A stretch of 64,000 nt of DNA from 13-2-20CM-66-19 sp963760225 (lineage in GTDB: Bacteria > Pseudomonadota > Gammaproteobacteria > Steroidobacterales > Steroidobacteraceae): positions 744,001 through 808,000 of the forward strand of contig CAVXCD010000001.1 in assembly GCA_963760225.1 (NCBI GenBank), read 5' to 3'. Numbering within the stretch: position 1 is the first letter of the stretch; every line of letters starts with the position of its first letter. The notes beneath the pieces were generated by a model. It was given only the letters and a program-made list of their open reading frames with translations, was not told the DNA's origin and ran no database searches. Below are positions 7,855 through 17,054 of the stretch, piece after piece. A program made the position numbers and the translations under genes.

Positions 7855-10389
7855 ATGCAGAAAGACAACTCGCGAGGCTCGCAGCGCACCCGCATGACCG
7901 AACTCAAGTCCCGACTGCACCGGCCGGGCGCGCTCACTCCGATCGGCACGGCTGTGCTCCTGGCGCTCTACGGCTCGCCGCACCTCGCGCGCGCCCAGCA
8001 GGCCCCCGGGCCTTCCGACCAGCTCGCCGAAGTGACCGTGACCGCGACCCGTCGCCCGGAGACGCTGGAAGCGGTCCCCTACAGCATCTCCGTGGTCGGC
8101 GCGGATCAGCTCGAACGCACCGGCGTGACCGACATCGCCTCGCTCGCGGAACAGGTGCCGGGATTGAGCATGTACGACTATGGCGCGCGCCTCTCCGGCG
8201 CCACGGTGCCGATCATCCGCGGTATCAATGCCGACAGCGAGCCGCGCGGATTTCGCACCTTCGAGCAGGCGCCGGTGGGCACCTACATCGGCAATTCGCC
8301 CATCGACGGTTACTTCGATCTGCAGGACATCAAGCAGGTGGAAATCCTGCGCGGGCCGCAGGGGACGCTCTACGGCGCCGGTGCGCTCGGCGGAGCGCTG
8401 CGCATCATCCCGAATGCGCCGCAGCTCGATACCTGGGCCGGCAATGTCGAAGTGGGCGGAGCCAGGACCGAGCACTCGAGCGGCAACGGCTACAACTTGA
8501 ACGGCATGTTCAACATCCCGGTCGGCGACGTGCTGGCGTTTCGCGCGTCCGCGAAGTACGTCTACGAGCCCGGCTTCGTCGATGCCTACGGGCTGTTCAA
8601 GGTGTCGAGCCCGGGTTATCTCGGCACGCCGCTGCCTGCGAACCCGGCCGATCCGGTGAGCAGTCCCGCGATCTATTCGGACCGGCCCGACTGGAACTGG
8701 CAGAAGACCTTCACCGGGCGCGCGGCCATGCTGTGGAAGCCGGTGGAGGCGTTCAGCGCCGAGCTCGCCTATCTTCACTCAAATGTTCAGGGCGATGGCG
8801 GCCCGCAGGTGAACATGACCTTCCCGGGCGGCATCTCGCCGCTCGATCCGGCGACCACGCTTCCGCCCGGCGGCCCCTATCGGGAGTTCACGCAGATCGA
8901 CCAGCCGTTTTCGCGCGACACGGACCTCGCGAGCCTGGACCTCAGTTACGACGCTGGCTTTGCCACCGTATCCGCCACCAGCTCCTACTACACCACCTCC
9001 GCGGCCACCGTCGACGATCAGAGCTACAACCTCGCCGGAGTCGACGGCGGGGCGTTCCTGCCCTATTACGCGGGGATTCCCAGCAACCCGCGCTTCGTGT
9101 TCGCGCAGCAGTTCGCCGACACAGCGCATACCTTCACGCAGGAGATCCGACTCGTTTCAAAGACCGACCCCAAGAGCATCTTCGATTACGTGCTCGGTGC
9201 GTTCTACGAGAATCAGGGGCGCATTGGCAGCTGGCATATCGCCACTCCCGGCTCAGCGCAGCGCGCCATCCAGCAGGGCTGCAGCGCGCCCGTCTACTAT
9301 GGCGCGCCCTTCCCCGATTGTCTTTTGACCGTCGGCCCGAACGATCTGACCTTCGTGCAGGTCGACACGCAGACCTTTACCGACAAGTCCGTGTTCGGCG
9401 AGCTGGCGTGGCATTTCGCATCGCACGGCCAGGTCACCTTCGGTGTACGGCACTTCGAGCAGCAGTTCACCGATGCACAGCTTTATCTCGACTACAGCTT
9501 CGCCACCAACCTTCCGCCGGTACCCCGCAGCGAGCCGGCCTCCAAGACCATCGGCAAGGTGAATCCCTCCTACGAGTACGCGAGCAACCAGTACGTGTAT
9601 GCGATGTGGTCGCAGGGCTTTCGCCGCGGTGGCGCCAACGCGGTGCCGGAGACAGGCGTGTTCCAGGAGAGCCCGCTGCTGCGTACCTATGCGCCGGACA
9701 CTACCAACAACTACGAGGCGGGAATCAAGGGACGTTTCGACAACGGGCTCACCTATACATTCTCGGTGTTCGACATCTACTGGAGCAAGCCGCAGATCTT
9801 CGCCAGTCTCCCCTCGGGCAACCTGGCCGTGTACAACGCCAACACCGCCCGCTCCACAGGGTTCGAGGTGCTATCGAGCGGGCCTTTGGGTGTGCCCGGG
9901 TTCGGCTATAACCTTAGCTTCTGTTACGCGGATGCGAAGCTGACCAGCGACTTCTCGCTGCCGGCGAACAATGGCGCCGGCGTCATCACGCCGGGGGAGC
10001 TCACGGGTGAGTCCGGCGAGCAGCTTCCCGGCAGCCCGAAGACCAGCGCGCAGGCGACACTCCTCTATGACGTGGCGTTGGCGCCGGAGTACGACCTGTC
10101 GGTGGCCTTGAGCGGCACGTACCACAGCGTCATCAAGTTCGCCCTGGCGCCGACGCTCGGATCCTCGACGGTGAGCCAGAGCAGCACCTACCAGGTCATG
10201 AACCTCTGGGCGTCAGTCAATCACCGCTCCTGGCGCCTGACCGGCTATGTGAGCAATCTCTTCGACAAGCAGGAGATCCTCGCGCCGCCGGCCCAGCCCA
10301 ACCAGCTCGAGAATCTGACCAACGACGTGATCGTGAATCGTCCCCGCGAGATCGGGCTGCGCATCGCCTATGCCTTCGGAGGCCGCTGA
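7855..10389 (+). CDS. TonB-dependent outer-membrane receptor
   Basis: About 844 residues. A long N-terminal signal region (hydrophobic IGTAVLLALYGSPHLARAQQ) is followed by a TonB box (AEVTVTATRRPE), a plug domain with the conserved IKQVEILRGPQGTLYGAGALGGALRI motif (residues ~160-185), and a 22-strand barrel ending in RPREIGLRIAYAFGGR. Two ATGs are possible (7849 and 7855). The second is preferred because AGGGG lies 6 nt upstream of it but abuts the first. Active import across the outer membrane driven by TonB is expected. No FecR/FecI pair adjoins it, and the ligand is unknown. Confidence 0.9.
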   Translation: MQKDNSRGSQRTRMTELKSRLHRPGALTPIGTAVLLALYGSPHLARAQQAPGPSDQLAEVTVTATRRPETLEAVPYSISVVGADQLERTGVTDIASLAEQVPGLSMYDYGARLSGATVPIIRGINADSEPRGFRTFEQAPVGTYIGNSPIDGYFDLQDIKQVEILRGPQGTLYGAGALGGALRIIPNAPQLDTWAGNVEVGGARTEHSSGNGYNLNGMFNIPVGDVLAFRASAKYVYEPGFVDAYGLFKVSSPGYLGTPLPANPADPVSSPAIYSDRPDWNWQKTFTGRAAMLWKPVEAFSAELAYLHSNVQGDGGPQVNMTFPGGISPLDPATTLPPGGPYREFTQIDQPFSRDTDLASLDLSYDAGFATVSATSSYYTTSAATVDDQSYNLAGVDGGAFLPYYAGIPSNPRFVFAQQFADTAHTFTQEIRLVSKTDPKSIFDYVLGAFYENQGRIGSWHIATPGSAQRAIQQGCSAPVYYGAPFPDCLLTVGPNDLTFVQVDTQTFTDKSVFGELAWHFASHGQVTFGVRHFEQQFTDAQLYLDYSFATNLPPVPRSEPASKTIGKVNPSYEYASNQYVYAMWSQGFRRGGANAVPETGVFQESPLLRTYAPDTTNNYEAGIKGRFDNGLTYTFSVFDIYWSKPQIFASLPSGNLAVYNANTARSTGFEVLSSGPLGVPGFGYNLSFCYADAKLTSDFSLPANNGAGVITPGELTGESGEQLPGSPKTSAQATLLYDVALAPEYDLSVALSGTYHSVIKFALAPTLGSSTVSQSSTYQVMNLWASVNHRSWRLTGYVSNLFDKQEILAPPAQPNQLENLTNDVIVNRPREIGLRIAYAFGGR

Positions 10390-10411
10390 AACGCCAGCGT
10401 CGTAAAAGGGG

Positions 10412-11602
10412 ATGCCTCAAAGCGACGGTGCGATCAGCGCGCAGCGCCTCGAGCAGGTGCTGCGGCCCATCGCTGAGGCGAGCGGGCTGCCGAACGCCGC
10501 GTACACGAGCGCGGAGCATTTCCGCCACGAGCGCGATGCGGTGATCGGGCACACCTGGGCCGGTTGCGCGTTCACCGATACCATCCCCGACCGGCCGTTC
10601 GCGCAGCCGCTCGACTTCATGGGGTTGCCGCTGCTCATCACCCGCAACCGCGCCGGTGAGCTCAGCGTCTTTCACAACGTATGCAGCCACCGTGGCATGA
10701 AGCTGGTCGCCGAGCCGACCGAAGTAACGGGCCTCATCAGCTGCCGCTACCACTGCTGGTCCTATACCACCGATGGGGAGCTCAAGCGCACGCCGCACAT
10801 CGGCGGCATCAATCAGCACACGCTCGCCGGCTTCGACACCTCGCAGCACGGGCTGAAAGCGGTTCGCAGCGCCGAGTTCGCAGGCGTGCTGTTCATCAAC
10901 CTGAGCGGCGACGCCCCCGGGTTCGATGAGTTCATCGCGCCGCTGCGTGCGCGTGCCGGCGCGCTGCTCGGCGAGCGGGGCTGGATGCAGCTGCGCCCGG
11001 GGCGTACCGACTCGCATCTCACCCTCGAGGTGCGCGCCAACTGGAAGCTGGCGGTCGAGAACTACTGCGAGTCCTACCATCTGCCCTGGGTTCATCCCTC
11101 GCTCAACAGCTATTCCAGGCTCGAGGATCACCAGTGCTTCCTCGACCACGAGGATTTCTGCGGCCAGATCTCTCTCGCCTATCGCCTGAGCGATGTCGCC
11201 GGCACGAAACTGCCGCGCTTCGCCGACTGGCCGGCGGACCGCACCCATGTGGCCGAATACCCGGCGCTCTACCCGAACGTACTGCTCGGCGTGCATGCCG
11301 ACCACGCGTTCGTGGTCCTCCTGACGCCGCTCGCCGCCGACCTCACGCGCGAGGAGCTGCGCATTTTCTACGTGGGTGAGGGCGCCACCGCCGACACGTA
11401 CAGCGCCTGCCGCGCCGCGACGCTCGCCGCCTGGCGCGGAGTGTTCGCCGAGGACGTACTGGCGGTCGAGGGCATGCAGCAGGGCCGGGCATCGCCGGGT
11501 TACCAGGGCGGCGTCTTCTCACCCGTCATGGACCAGCCCACCCATCATTTCCATCGCTGGATGGCGGCGCGACTTCTCGGCAAGGCTTGGCGCAGCCGCT
11601 GA
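10412..11602 (+). CDS. Rieske non-heme iron oxygenase, alpha subunit (aromatic-ring hydroxylase / quaternary-amine demethylase type)
   Basis: A 396-residue protein with an N-terminal Rieske domain, [2Fe-2S] ligands Cys91-x-His93 and Cys111-x2-His114 (CSHRGM and CRYHCW), and a C-terminal SRPBCC catalytic domain with mononuclear-iron histidines in ENYCESYHLPWVHP (His223, His228). The layout resembles the choline-monooxygenase/glycine-betaine-demethylase branch as much as classical ring dioxygenases. No beta subunit, ferredoxin or reductase is adjacent, so electron-transfer partners must lie elsewhere. It starts 22 nt after the TonB receptor, with AAAAGGGG close to the ATG, implying co-transcription. 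Confidence 0.88.
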   Translation: MPQSDGAISAQRLEQVLRPIAEASGLPNAAYTSAEHFRHERDAVIGHTWAGCAFTDTIPDRPFAQPLDFMGLPLLITRNRAGELSVFHNVCSHRGMKLVAEPTEVTGLISCRYHCWSYTTDGELKRTPHIGGINQHTLAGFDTSQHGLKAVRSAEFAGVLFINLSGDAPGFDEFIAPLRARAGALLGERGWMQLRPGRTDSHLTLEVRANWKLAVENYCESYHLPWVHPSLNSYSRLEDHQCFLDHEDFCGQISLAYRLSDVAGTKLPRFADWPADRTHVAEYPALYPNVLLGVHADHAFVVLLTPLAADLTREELRIFYVGEGATADTYSACRAATLAAWRGVFAEDVLAVEGMQQGRASPGYQGGVFSPVMDQPTHHFHRWMAARLLGKAWRSR

Positions 11603-11651
11603 TTCGATCGCGGGCATTCCTCGTCAGAGATGGACGAGGCCTACCCGACGC

Positions 11652-13154
11652 TTACCTGACGCCTGCCATGAGACGCTTGAGCAGCGGTGTCAGCAGGAGC
11701 ATCGTCACACCTGCGAGCGTGCACCAGGCCACGATCTTGAGGAACAGTGCCGGCACCGATGCCACATGGCTCGCATCATAAGCCGATGCGACGAACTGGC
11801 CGGCGAGATCGTTGCCGAGCGAGAGCGACAGGAACCAGATCCCCATGACCTGGCCGGCAACCCGGGGCGCTGCGAGCTTGGTCATGGAGGAAAGTCCCAC
11901 CGGTCCCAGGCACAGATCGCCGCACATCTGCACGCCGTAGGAGAGCACCAGCCACGTGGGCAGCACCTTCTGCCCGGCGAGCACATAGGTCGAGGCGAAG
12001 TACATCACCAGGAATCCCGCACCCATCAGCAGCAGCCCGAGTGCGAACTTGACCGAGGTCGAGGGGTCGCGGCCGCGCCGGTCGAGCGCGATCCACAGTG
12101 CACTGAATAGCGGCGCTAGCAGCAGGATGTACACCGAGCTCACGCTCTGGAAAACCCCGGCCGGGATCTGCCAGCCGAAGAAATCACGGTTCGTGTAGCG
12201 CTCGGCGAACAGCGTGAGCGAGGTCGCGGTCTGCTCCTGGGCCGCGTAGTACAGGGTGGCGGCGACGAACAGCGCGATGATCACGTACACGTGCCGGCGT
12301 TCCGTCCCCGACAAGCCGGCGAACAAAAGGAGATATACGAAGTAGGCCGCCGCAATCAGTCCGATGATCCAGGAGCTCGCCAGCGCCATCGCCTGCGCAT
12401 CGATGCGGATTCTGCCGCTGACGGCGAGCGTCGCCACCACGATCAGCGCCGTCACAAACCCCACCAGCGGCAGCCAGTCCCGCAGCCCGGCCTGCGGGCT
12501 CGAGTGCGGTGCGGCGAGGTAGCGGCGTGTGAACAGAAACTGCACCAGCCCCAGCAGCATGCCGAGGGTCGGCAGCACGAAGCCCCAGTGCCAGCCGAAG
12601 CGCGCCGCGCAGATCGGCACCAGGAAAGCGCCCAGCAGCGCCCCCACGTTGATTCCCATGTAGAACAGGGAGAAGCCCGAATCGCGTCGCGCGCCGCCGC
12701 CGGGATAGAGTTGACCGACCAGCACGCTGACATTGGGTTTGAGCAGCCCGACGCCGAAGGCGATCGCCGTGAGGCCGAGAAAGAACACCGGCGTACTTCC
12801 GGAGGCCAGCATGGCATTGCCGAGGAGGATGAAGACGGCGCCGCCGATCACCGCCCGTTGAGCCCCGACCAGCCGGTCGGCTACCCATCCTCCGAGCAGC
12901 GATAGCAGGTAACACGAGGCCACGAACAGCCCGTAGATGGAGCTGGCCGCCTGGTCCTTGATGCCGAGACCGCCCTCAGATACCGCGGTCACCATGAAGA
13001 GCACCAGGATCGCGCGCATGCCGTAATGAGTGAAACGCTCCCACATTTCCGTCAGGAACAGCGTGGCGAGCCCGCGCGGATGACCAAACAGCGTCCTGAC
13101 CGAGGGGTCTGCGCTTGCAGTATCGATGGCCGCGGAGGATGTCAGGGCGCTCAT
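11652..13154 (-). CDS. POT/PTR-family proton-coupled peptide transporter
   Basis: A 500-residue MFS protein with 12-14 hydrophobic segments. It carries the POT signature LTEMWERFTHYGMRAILVLFM in the first helix (the E-x-x-E-R-F motif for proton coupling) and the second PTR motif around GFSLFYMGINVGALLGAF. Bacterial POTs import di- and tripeptides with protons. It is convergent with the Rieske gene and closes the CocE/TonB/Rieske island, so peptide-like substrates are plausible for the whole set. Confidence 0.92.
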   Translation of the reverse strand: MSALTSSAAIDTASADPSVRTLFGHPRGLATLFLTEMWERFTHYGMRAILVLFMVTAVSEGGLGIKDQAASSIYGLFVASCYLLSLLGGWVADRLVGAQRAVIGGAVFILLGNAMLASGSTPVFFLGLTAIAFGVGLLKPNVSVLVGQLYPGGGARRDSGFSLFYMGINVGALLGAFLVPICAARFGWHWGFVLPTLGMLLGLVQFLFTRRYLAAPHSSPQAGLRDWLPLVGFVTALIVVATLAVSGRIRIDAQAMALASSWIIGLIAAAYFVYLLLFAGLSGTERRHVYVIIALFVAATLYYAAQEQTATSLTLFAERYTNRDFFGWQIPAGVFQSVSSVYILLLAPLFSALWIALDRRGRDPSTSVKFALGLLLMGAGFLVMYFASTYVLAGQKVLPTWLVLSYGVQMCGDLCLGPVGLSSMTKLAAPRVAGQVMGIWFLSLSLGNDLAGQFVASAYDASHVASVPALFLKIVAWCTLAGVTMLLLTPLLKRLMAGVR

Positions 13155-13378
13155 AGCGAGAGCTTACGGGCACGCAACGCACGGGCGCCAGAGCTGTGAG
13201 GAGCCTGCTCCTTCCGGTTATTCTCCGGACTTGGATATAACAGGTCTGAGGCAAGCTGTTCGGGTGGCGCGGCCTGCCCGGCGAAAAATGCCCAACGGGC
13301 TGGTTGCTCGTGAGAAAGTGAGCGGCGTCTGATGAGGACCGCCATCCCAGCACACCCCCAGGCTACGGGAGCTGAGCA

Positions 13379-13696
13379 ATGATCAGGCTGACAGTCATCC
13401 CCCGCGAGGACACGAAGCTCTACAATCTCTTGAGTGCTAAGGAAGTGGCACTCCGCAAGAAGCACCAGGGCACGCTACATCGCGCCGGCACGCGCAGAGC
13501 GGGTACCGAAAGATGGAAGCACGTGGCTTACACCGGAAGGATTACGCTGCAGCGTTGCATCGGCGGTACCCTCGCGGCGGTGGTTGAGTCCAACGCACCT
13601 CGGGAAGAGTGGCAACTTCTGACATCTTTTGTAGGCTTTCTCGATCGCAATTTCCGCGAGCATATCGCCTCAATTACGATCTGCTACGAGAGGTAA
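13379..13696 (+). CDS. Conserved small hypothetical protein
   Basis: A 105-residue, probably cytoplasmic protein with no signal peptide or membrane segment. A basic N-terminal half (VALRKKHQGTLHRAGTRRAG) precedes a better-ordered region containing IGGTLAAVVESNAPREEWQLLTSFVGFLDRNFREHIASITICYER. The W-Q-L-L...GFLDR and I-x-S-I-T-I-x-Y pattern looks like a real small fold. GGGAG lies 7 nt before the ATG. No function can be assigned. Confidence 0.6.
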   Translation: MIRLTVIPREDTKLYNLLSAKEVALRKKHQGTLHRAGTRRAGTERWKHVAYTGRITLQRCIGGTLAAVVESNAPREEWQLLTSFVGFLDRNFREHIASITICYER

Positions 13697-13723
13697 GACG
13701 GCTAAGCTGTCTGCGGAACGTTC

Positions 13724-14674
13724 CTACTGCAGCACGATCCCCGGATACCAGCCGCTCTTGGCCAGAAGCGACTTCGGGTCGGTCATTTCTATGATTTCGC
13801 GCAGCGCCCGGCGCTTGTCGGCGGCATGCTGGTAGTAGGATTTGACGATGCGATATCCGACCCAGTAGCCGAGGTCGCCCTGCTTTTCCAGGGTTGAGTT
13901 GTCCAGCCATTTAGACAGATCGGTCTGGTCCTCATCGGCGACGAACGCGCTCTCGATTTCCTTTTCATGTCCCTGGGTCGCCGCCCTCAGGCTCGCGCTA
14001 GCGACCTCAGCGGGCTCGCCGGAAATCAACTCGGCGCCGAGTTCCGCGCCACCCTCGATGAGGGACCGCTCAAGTAAGGTGGGATGCTCGTCGTCATCGA
14101 GAGCCGGGAACTGCTGGACGTGGATATACTCGTGCGCAATCACGTGCACGAACCGCTCCTCGACATCCAGATTGTCCCACTTCACTGCGCACAACGCCTC
14201 GAGCCCGATCTGCAGTCCCGTGGCGGCGCTTCCAATGCCCACAGGTTTCCCCCGGCCGACGGCGATCGTCACGGGCGGGAAACGCGCTTGCGGATAGAGA
14301 CGGCCTAATTTTCGCAGTGCGATCTGCACGCGCTGACGCACGCGCGGCAGCACGACCATGCACTGCCTGGCATCCGAGTAGATCTCCGGGTGCCTGGCCA
14401 TGGTGTCGGCGATCCTCGTCCCGGTGACGTTTCGCGCCTTGGCGAGCTGGTGCAGTCCTTCCGAACCCGGATCGAGGTAGTCGTGCTGGAGCTGCTCGGC
14501 GGTCGGATGTCCGCCCGCAGCGTCGTAGACCTTATAGAAGCGCTCGACATCCTCGGTATGGATGATCAGGCCGGCCGCCGGGTCGGCGGCCGTTGCAGTC
14601 ACGCTCCACGCCGTGCCCGAGATTGCCGCACAGGCCAGGGCGCCGATCACGACTGCTACGCCGATCCGTTTCAT
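13724..14674 (-). CDS. Exported DUF2268-type putative zinc protease
   Basis: A 316-residue protein with a signal peptide (VAVVIGALACAAISGTAWS). The zinc-protease motif HEYIH is at residues 181-185, followed by the downstream glutamate region LIEGGAELGAELISGE, as in DUF2268 predicted Zn-dependent proteases. The C-terminal part (WVGYRIVKSYYQHAADKRRALREIIEMTDPKSLLAKSGWYPG) is the family ending. It is probably periplasmic. It stands alone, convergent with the small hypothetical before it. Target unknown. Confidence 0.8.
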   Translation of the reverse strand: MKRIGVAVVIGALACAAISGTAWSVTATAADPAAGLIIHTEDVERFYKVYDAAGGHPTAEQLQHDYLDPGSEGLHQLAKARNVTGTRIADTMARHPEIYSDARQCMVVLPRVRQRVQIALRKLGRLYPQARFPPVTIAVGRGKPVGIGSAATGLQIGLEALCAVKWDNLDVEERFVHVIAHEYIHVQQFPALDDDEHPTLLERSLIEGGAELGAELISGEPAEVASASLRAATQGHEKEIESAFVADEDQTDLSKWLDNSTLEKQGDLGYWVGYRIVKSYYQHAADKRRALREIIEMTDPKSLLAKSGWYPGIVLQ

Positions 14675-14887
14675 GTTCTCCCCCGGCGGGGCGCGCCCGC
14701 GACGCGATTCGATAGACGTATTGCGGATCAGCAGGGTAGCGGTGCATTAATCCCCCGCTATGTTGGCACAGCGTCTTGCGCACCGGGAGGCATGTGGTTT
14801 GGCCTGCCCGGGGCGCCACCAGATTGAGCGGATGGCGGCCGTCGTCCCGGCCGGCTTGGGCTGGCTGGCCTGAGGCTCGAATTCAGC

Positions 14888-15349
14888 TCACGGCGCCGCT
14901 ACAACTTCCGGCTCGACCGACAAATAACGTTCGAGCTTGTCCAGCGAGCCGGACCAGCCCCGTTTGTGGCTATTGCGGGAATTCTCGGTCTGCAGCTGTT
15001 CGTGGGTGAAAGTGAGCTCGGTCCCGCTATCGATCGGCCGCAGGTCGATAGCGACGCGAGACACCTGCTCGCGCTCGTCAGGTTCACCTCCGACCGCCCA
15101 TTGCCAGGTCATAACGAGGCGCCTGGAATCCACGACCTCGAGGCATTCGCCCCTGGCCTCATGCTCGGTTCCGTCCAGCATGCGAAACCGCACCCGGAAA
15201 CGGCCCCCGACCCGTGCATCGATGTCGGCGAACAGAACGGGACCCTCGTCAGGCCCCCACCAGTGGGCAACGCCCTCTGGAGTGCTCAAGGCTGCGAATA
15301 CGATCTCTGGTCGCGCCCCGATTCGGCGCACTAGCGTGACGCTGGTCAT
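14888..15349 (-). CDS. SRPBCC/AHSA1-domain protein
   Basis: A 153-residue single-domain START-like protein: VTLVRRIGARPEIVFAALSTPEGVAHWWGPDEG at the N-terminus, a beta-sheet core with GRFRVRFRMLDG, and the C-terminal helix GWSGSLDKLERYL. AHSA1-like SRPBCC proteins bind hydrophobic ligands. It is translated together with the ArsR regulator upstream (4-nt ATGA overlap at 15346-15349), a very common bacterial pairing. The ligand is unknown. Confidence 0.88.
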   Translation of the reverse strand: MTSVTLVRRIGARPEIVFAALSTPEGVAHWWGPDEGPVLFADIDARVGGRFRVRFRMLDGTEHEARGECLEVVDSRRLVMTWQWAVGGEPDEREQVSRVAIDLRPIDSGTELTFTHEQLQTENSRNSHKRGWSGSLDKLERYLSVEPEVVAAP

Positions 15350-15702
15350 CGGCCCTTCCTGCGCGCTTTGGACTCTTCACTTTCGGCATACGCGGTAAGA
15401 CGATCGAGGCGGCTGCTCCAGAAGCGTTCGTAGCGACGCAGCCAGTCCAGCGGGCTTCTCATGGGGTCAGGCCGCAGCCGTACCGTGACGGTACGCCCCT
15501 GCTTCCAGCGGGTGATGAGACCGGCATCCTCGAGAACATCCAGGTGCTTCATTACCCCCGGCAACGTTATCGCGAAGGGCTTCGCAAGTTCGCTTATCGA
15601 TATGCCGTCTTCGCGTTCGAGCCGGTCGAGTATTGCCCGGCGGGTCTGATCGACCAAAGCCGCGAAGGTGCGATTGAGCTGGGGATCGTTAAACTTCACC
15701 AT
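15346..15702 (-). CDS. ArsR-family transcriptional regulator
   Basis: A 118-residue winged-helix repressor (FAALVDQTRRAILDRLEREDGISISELAKPFAITLPGVMKHLDVLEDAGLITRWKQGRTVTVRL). No metal-binding cysteine pair is present, so this is the SRPBCC-associated type rather than a metal sensor. It is the first gene of the pair with the AHSA1 protein and most likely autoregulates that operon. Confidence 0.9.
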   Translation of the reverse strand: MVKFNDPQLNRTFAALVDQTRRAILDRLEREDGISISELAKPFAITLPGVMKHLDVLEDAGLITRWKQGRTVTVRLRPDPMRSPLDWLRRYERFWSSRLDRLTAYAESEESKARRKGR

Positions 15703-15838
15703 CTAGCGAAGAGTCTGGTGAACCATCCTGCGGATGTCAACCGGGAGCACCCGGGCGCTGCAGCCGATTCCGAGCGTTCCCAGAGGCACTTGACAGCACC
15801 TTGGCTGTGCTTTGATAGTATACCCAAGAGTGAAGTCT

Positions 15839-16570
15839 ATGATGAATCAGAAAAATACCAGGGGTGTTCTCGCCGCGACCGTCCTTGCTGCATTGAGCTG
15901 GAGTGGGCCGGCCCGATCGCAAGCCGTCAAGACTCCCTATCCCGAGAGGGCCCCGACCGAGCAGTATCGCATCGCAAGCCGCGAGGACGAGATCGCACTG
16001 GCACGCAGTGCCGCGCCGCCGTCAATCTCCGCGGACGCCGAAGTGCTGGTACTCGGTAGCCACGGCTATGAGACGGCGGCGAAGGGCAAGAACGGCTTCG
16101 TCTGCTTCGTCGAACGCTCCTGGGCGGCCGGGCTCGACGATCCCGAGTTCTGGAATCCGAGGATACGCTCGCCAAACTGCTTCAACCCGCCAGCCGCCCG
16201 GACCGAGCTCCCGCAGTACCTCAAGCGCACGGAGTGGGTCCTGGCGGGCGCCACCAGGCAGCAGATCATCGAAAGAACCGGCGCCGCGGTCACCAGCCAC
16301 AGTTTCAAGACCCCGGAGGCAGGCGCTTTTTCCTTCATGCTCTCGAAGGACGCCTACGTTAACGATGCCGCAGCGGGCCCGTGGCTTCCCCATGTCATGT
16401 TTTTCATCCCCCACGGCCAAGCCGACGACTGGGGCGCGAACAAGGAACGTTCACCCATCCTCGGGCAAGACGGCGGCGCCATGGAATCGACGGTCCTGTT
16501 CGTTCCTGTGCGCAACTGGTCCGACGGCTCACCTGCCCCACCGTCGCCGAAGAAACACGTTCACACGTGA
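15839..16570 (+). CDS. Exported protein of unknown function
   Basis: About 243 residues. The start is taken at the first of two adjacent ATGs (15839/15842) with a purine-rich stretch upstream; the TTG at 15812 adds no coherent sequence. A signal peptide (RGVLAATVLAALSWSGPARSQA) precedes a mature protein with VLVLGSHGYETAAKGKNGFVCFVERSW and VMFFIPHGQADDWGAN. The pattern of conserved-looking Trp, Cys and Pro positions indicates a folded periplasmic domain. The C-terminus ends in a basic tail, KKHVHT. No family is recognised. Confidence 0.7.
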   Translation: MMNQKNTRGVLAATVLAALSWSGPARSQAVKTPYPERAPTEQYRIASREDEIALARSAAPPSISADAEVLVLGSHGYETAAKGKNGFVCFVERSWAAGLDDPEFWNPRIRSPNCFNPPAARTELPQYLKRTEWVLAGATRQQIIERTGAAVTSHSFKTPEAGAFSFMLSKDAYVNDAAAGPWLPHVMFFIPHGQADDWGANKERSPILGQDGGAMESTVLFVPVRNWSDGSPAPPSPKKHVHT

Positions 16571-17054
16571 TGTGACTTTCTACCGGATGGCGACAGGCTC
16601 GTTGCCGGGGTCCTCGTTCCACTGATACTCGAGCGCCTCGGCGACGTGTCGCGCCGGCTCCTTGCCATAGCTGCGCGCACCGGTTCAAAGACGTCCAGCA
16701 CCTCGAACCCGGGACAGCGCACGACGCCCACCACCTGATGAGCAGCCTGCGGCGGCCGGGCCTCCTCGGACGCCTTGTTCCTGCCAATCCCGTTTCCTAC
16801 TGCCTTCGTGGTATTGCAGCAACGCATTTCCAAGGCAACGGGGCTGACCTCAATTTCCAGATACATCACCGCTAAGTGAACTATCATCCCCGGCAATCGG
16901 ACTGTCAGCCCCGAGAGCGACCCGTCTTTGTGGCGGCAAAAGCACATTTACCTCTTGACAGAGAAACAGCTCCTCACGATAGTTCACCAGTAGGTAAAGT
17001 AACTAGAAGCGTCTCTTTGGCGAATTGCCTAAGGGCCATAAGGAAGCTTCCATC
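16571..17054. other. 484-nt interval without an intact gene; contains a short coding remnant
   Basis: No intact gene is seen. On the minus strand, 16580-16690 encodes a coherent C-terminal-looking stretch (YGKEPARHVAEALEYQWNED, then PGNEPVAIR and a TAG). It is preceded in another frame by VVRCPGFEVLDVFEPVRA, suggesting a decayed gene end. The family is not recognised. The right part holds the promoter-like element at 16955-16983. Confidence 0.35.
16955..16983 (+). promoter_or_regulatory. Candidate sigma-70 promoter
   Basis: TTGACA (16955-16960), a 17-bp spacer, then GATAGT (16978-16983). It lies about 70 nt before the unknown gene at 17055 and would serve that gene and the TonB receptor behind it. 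Confidence 0.5.
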
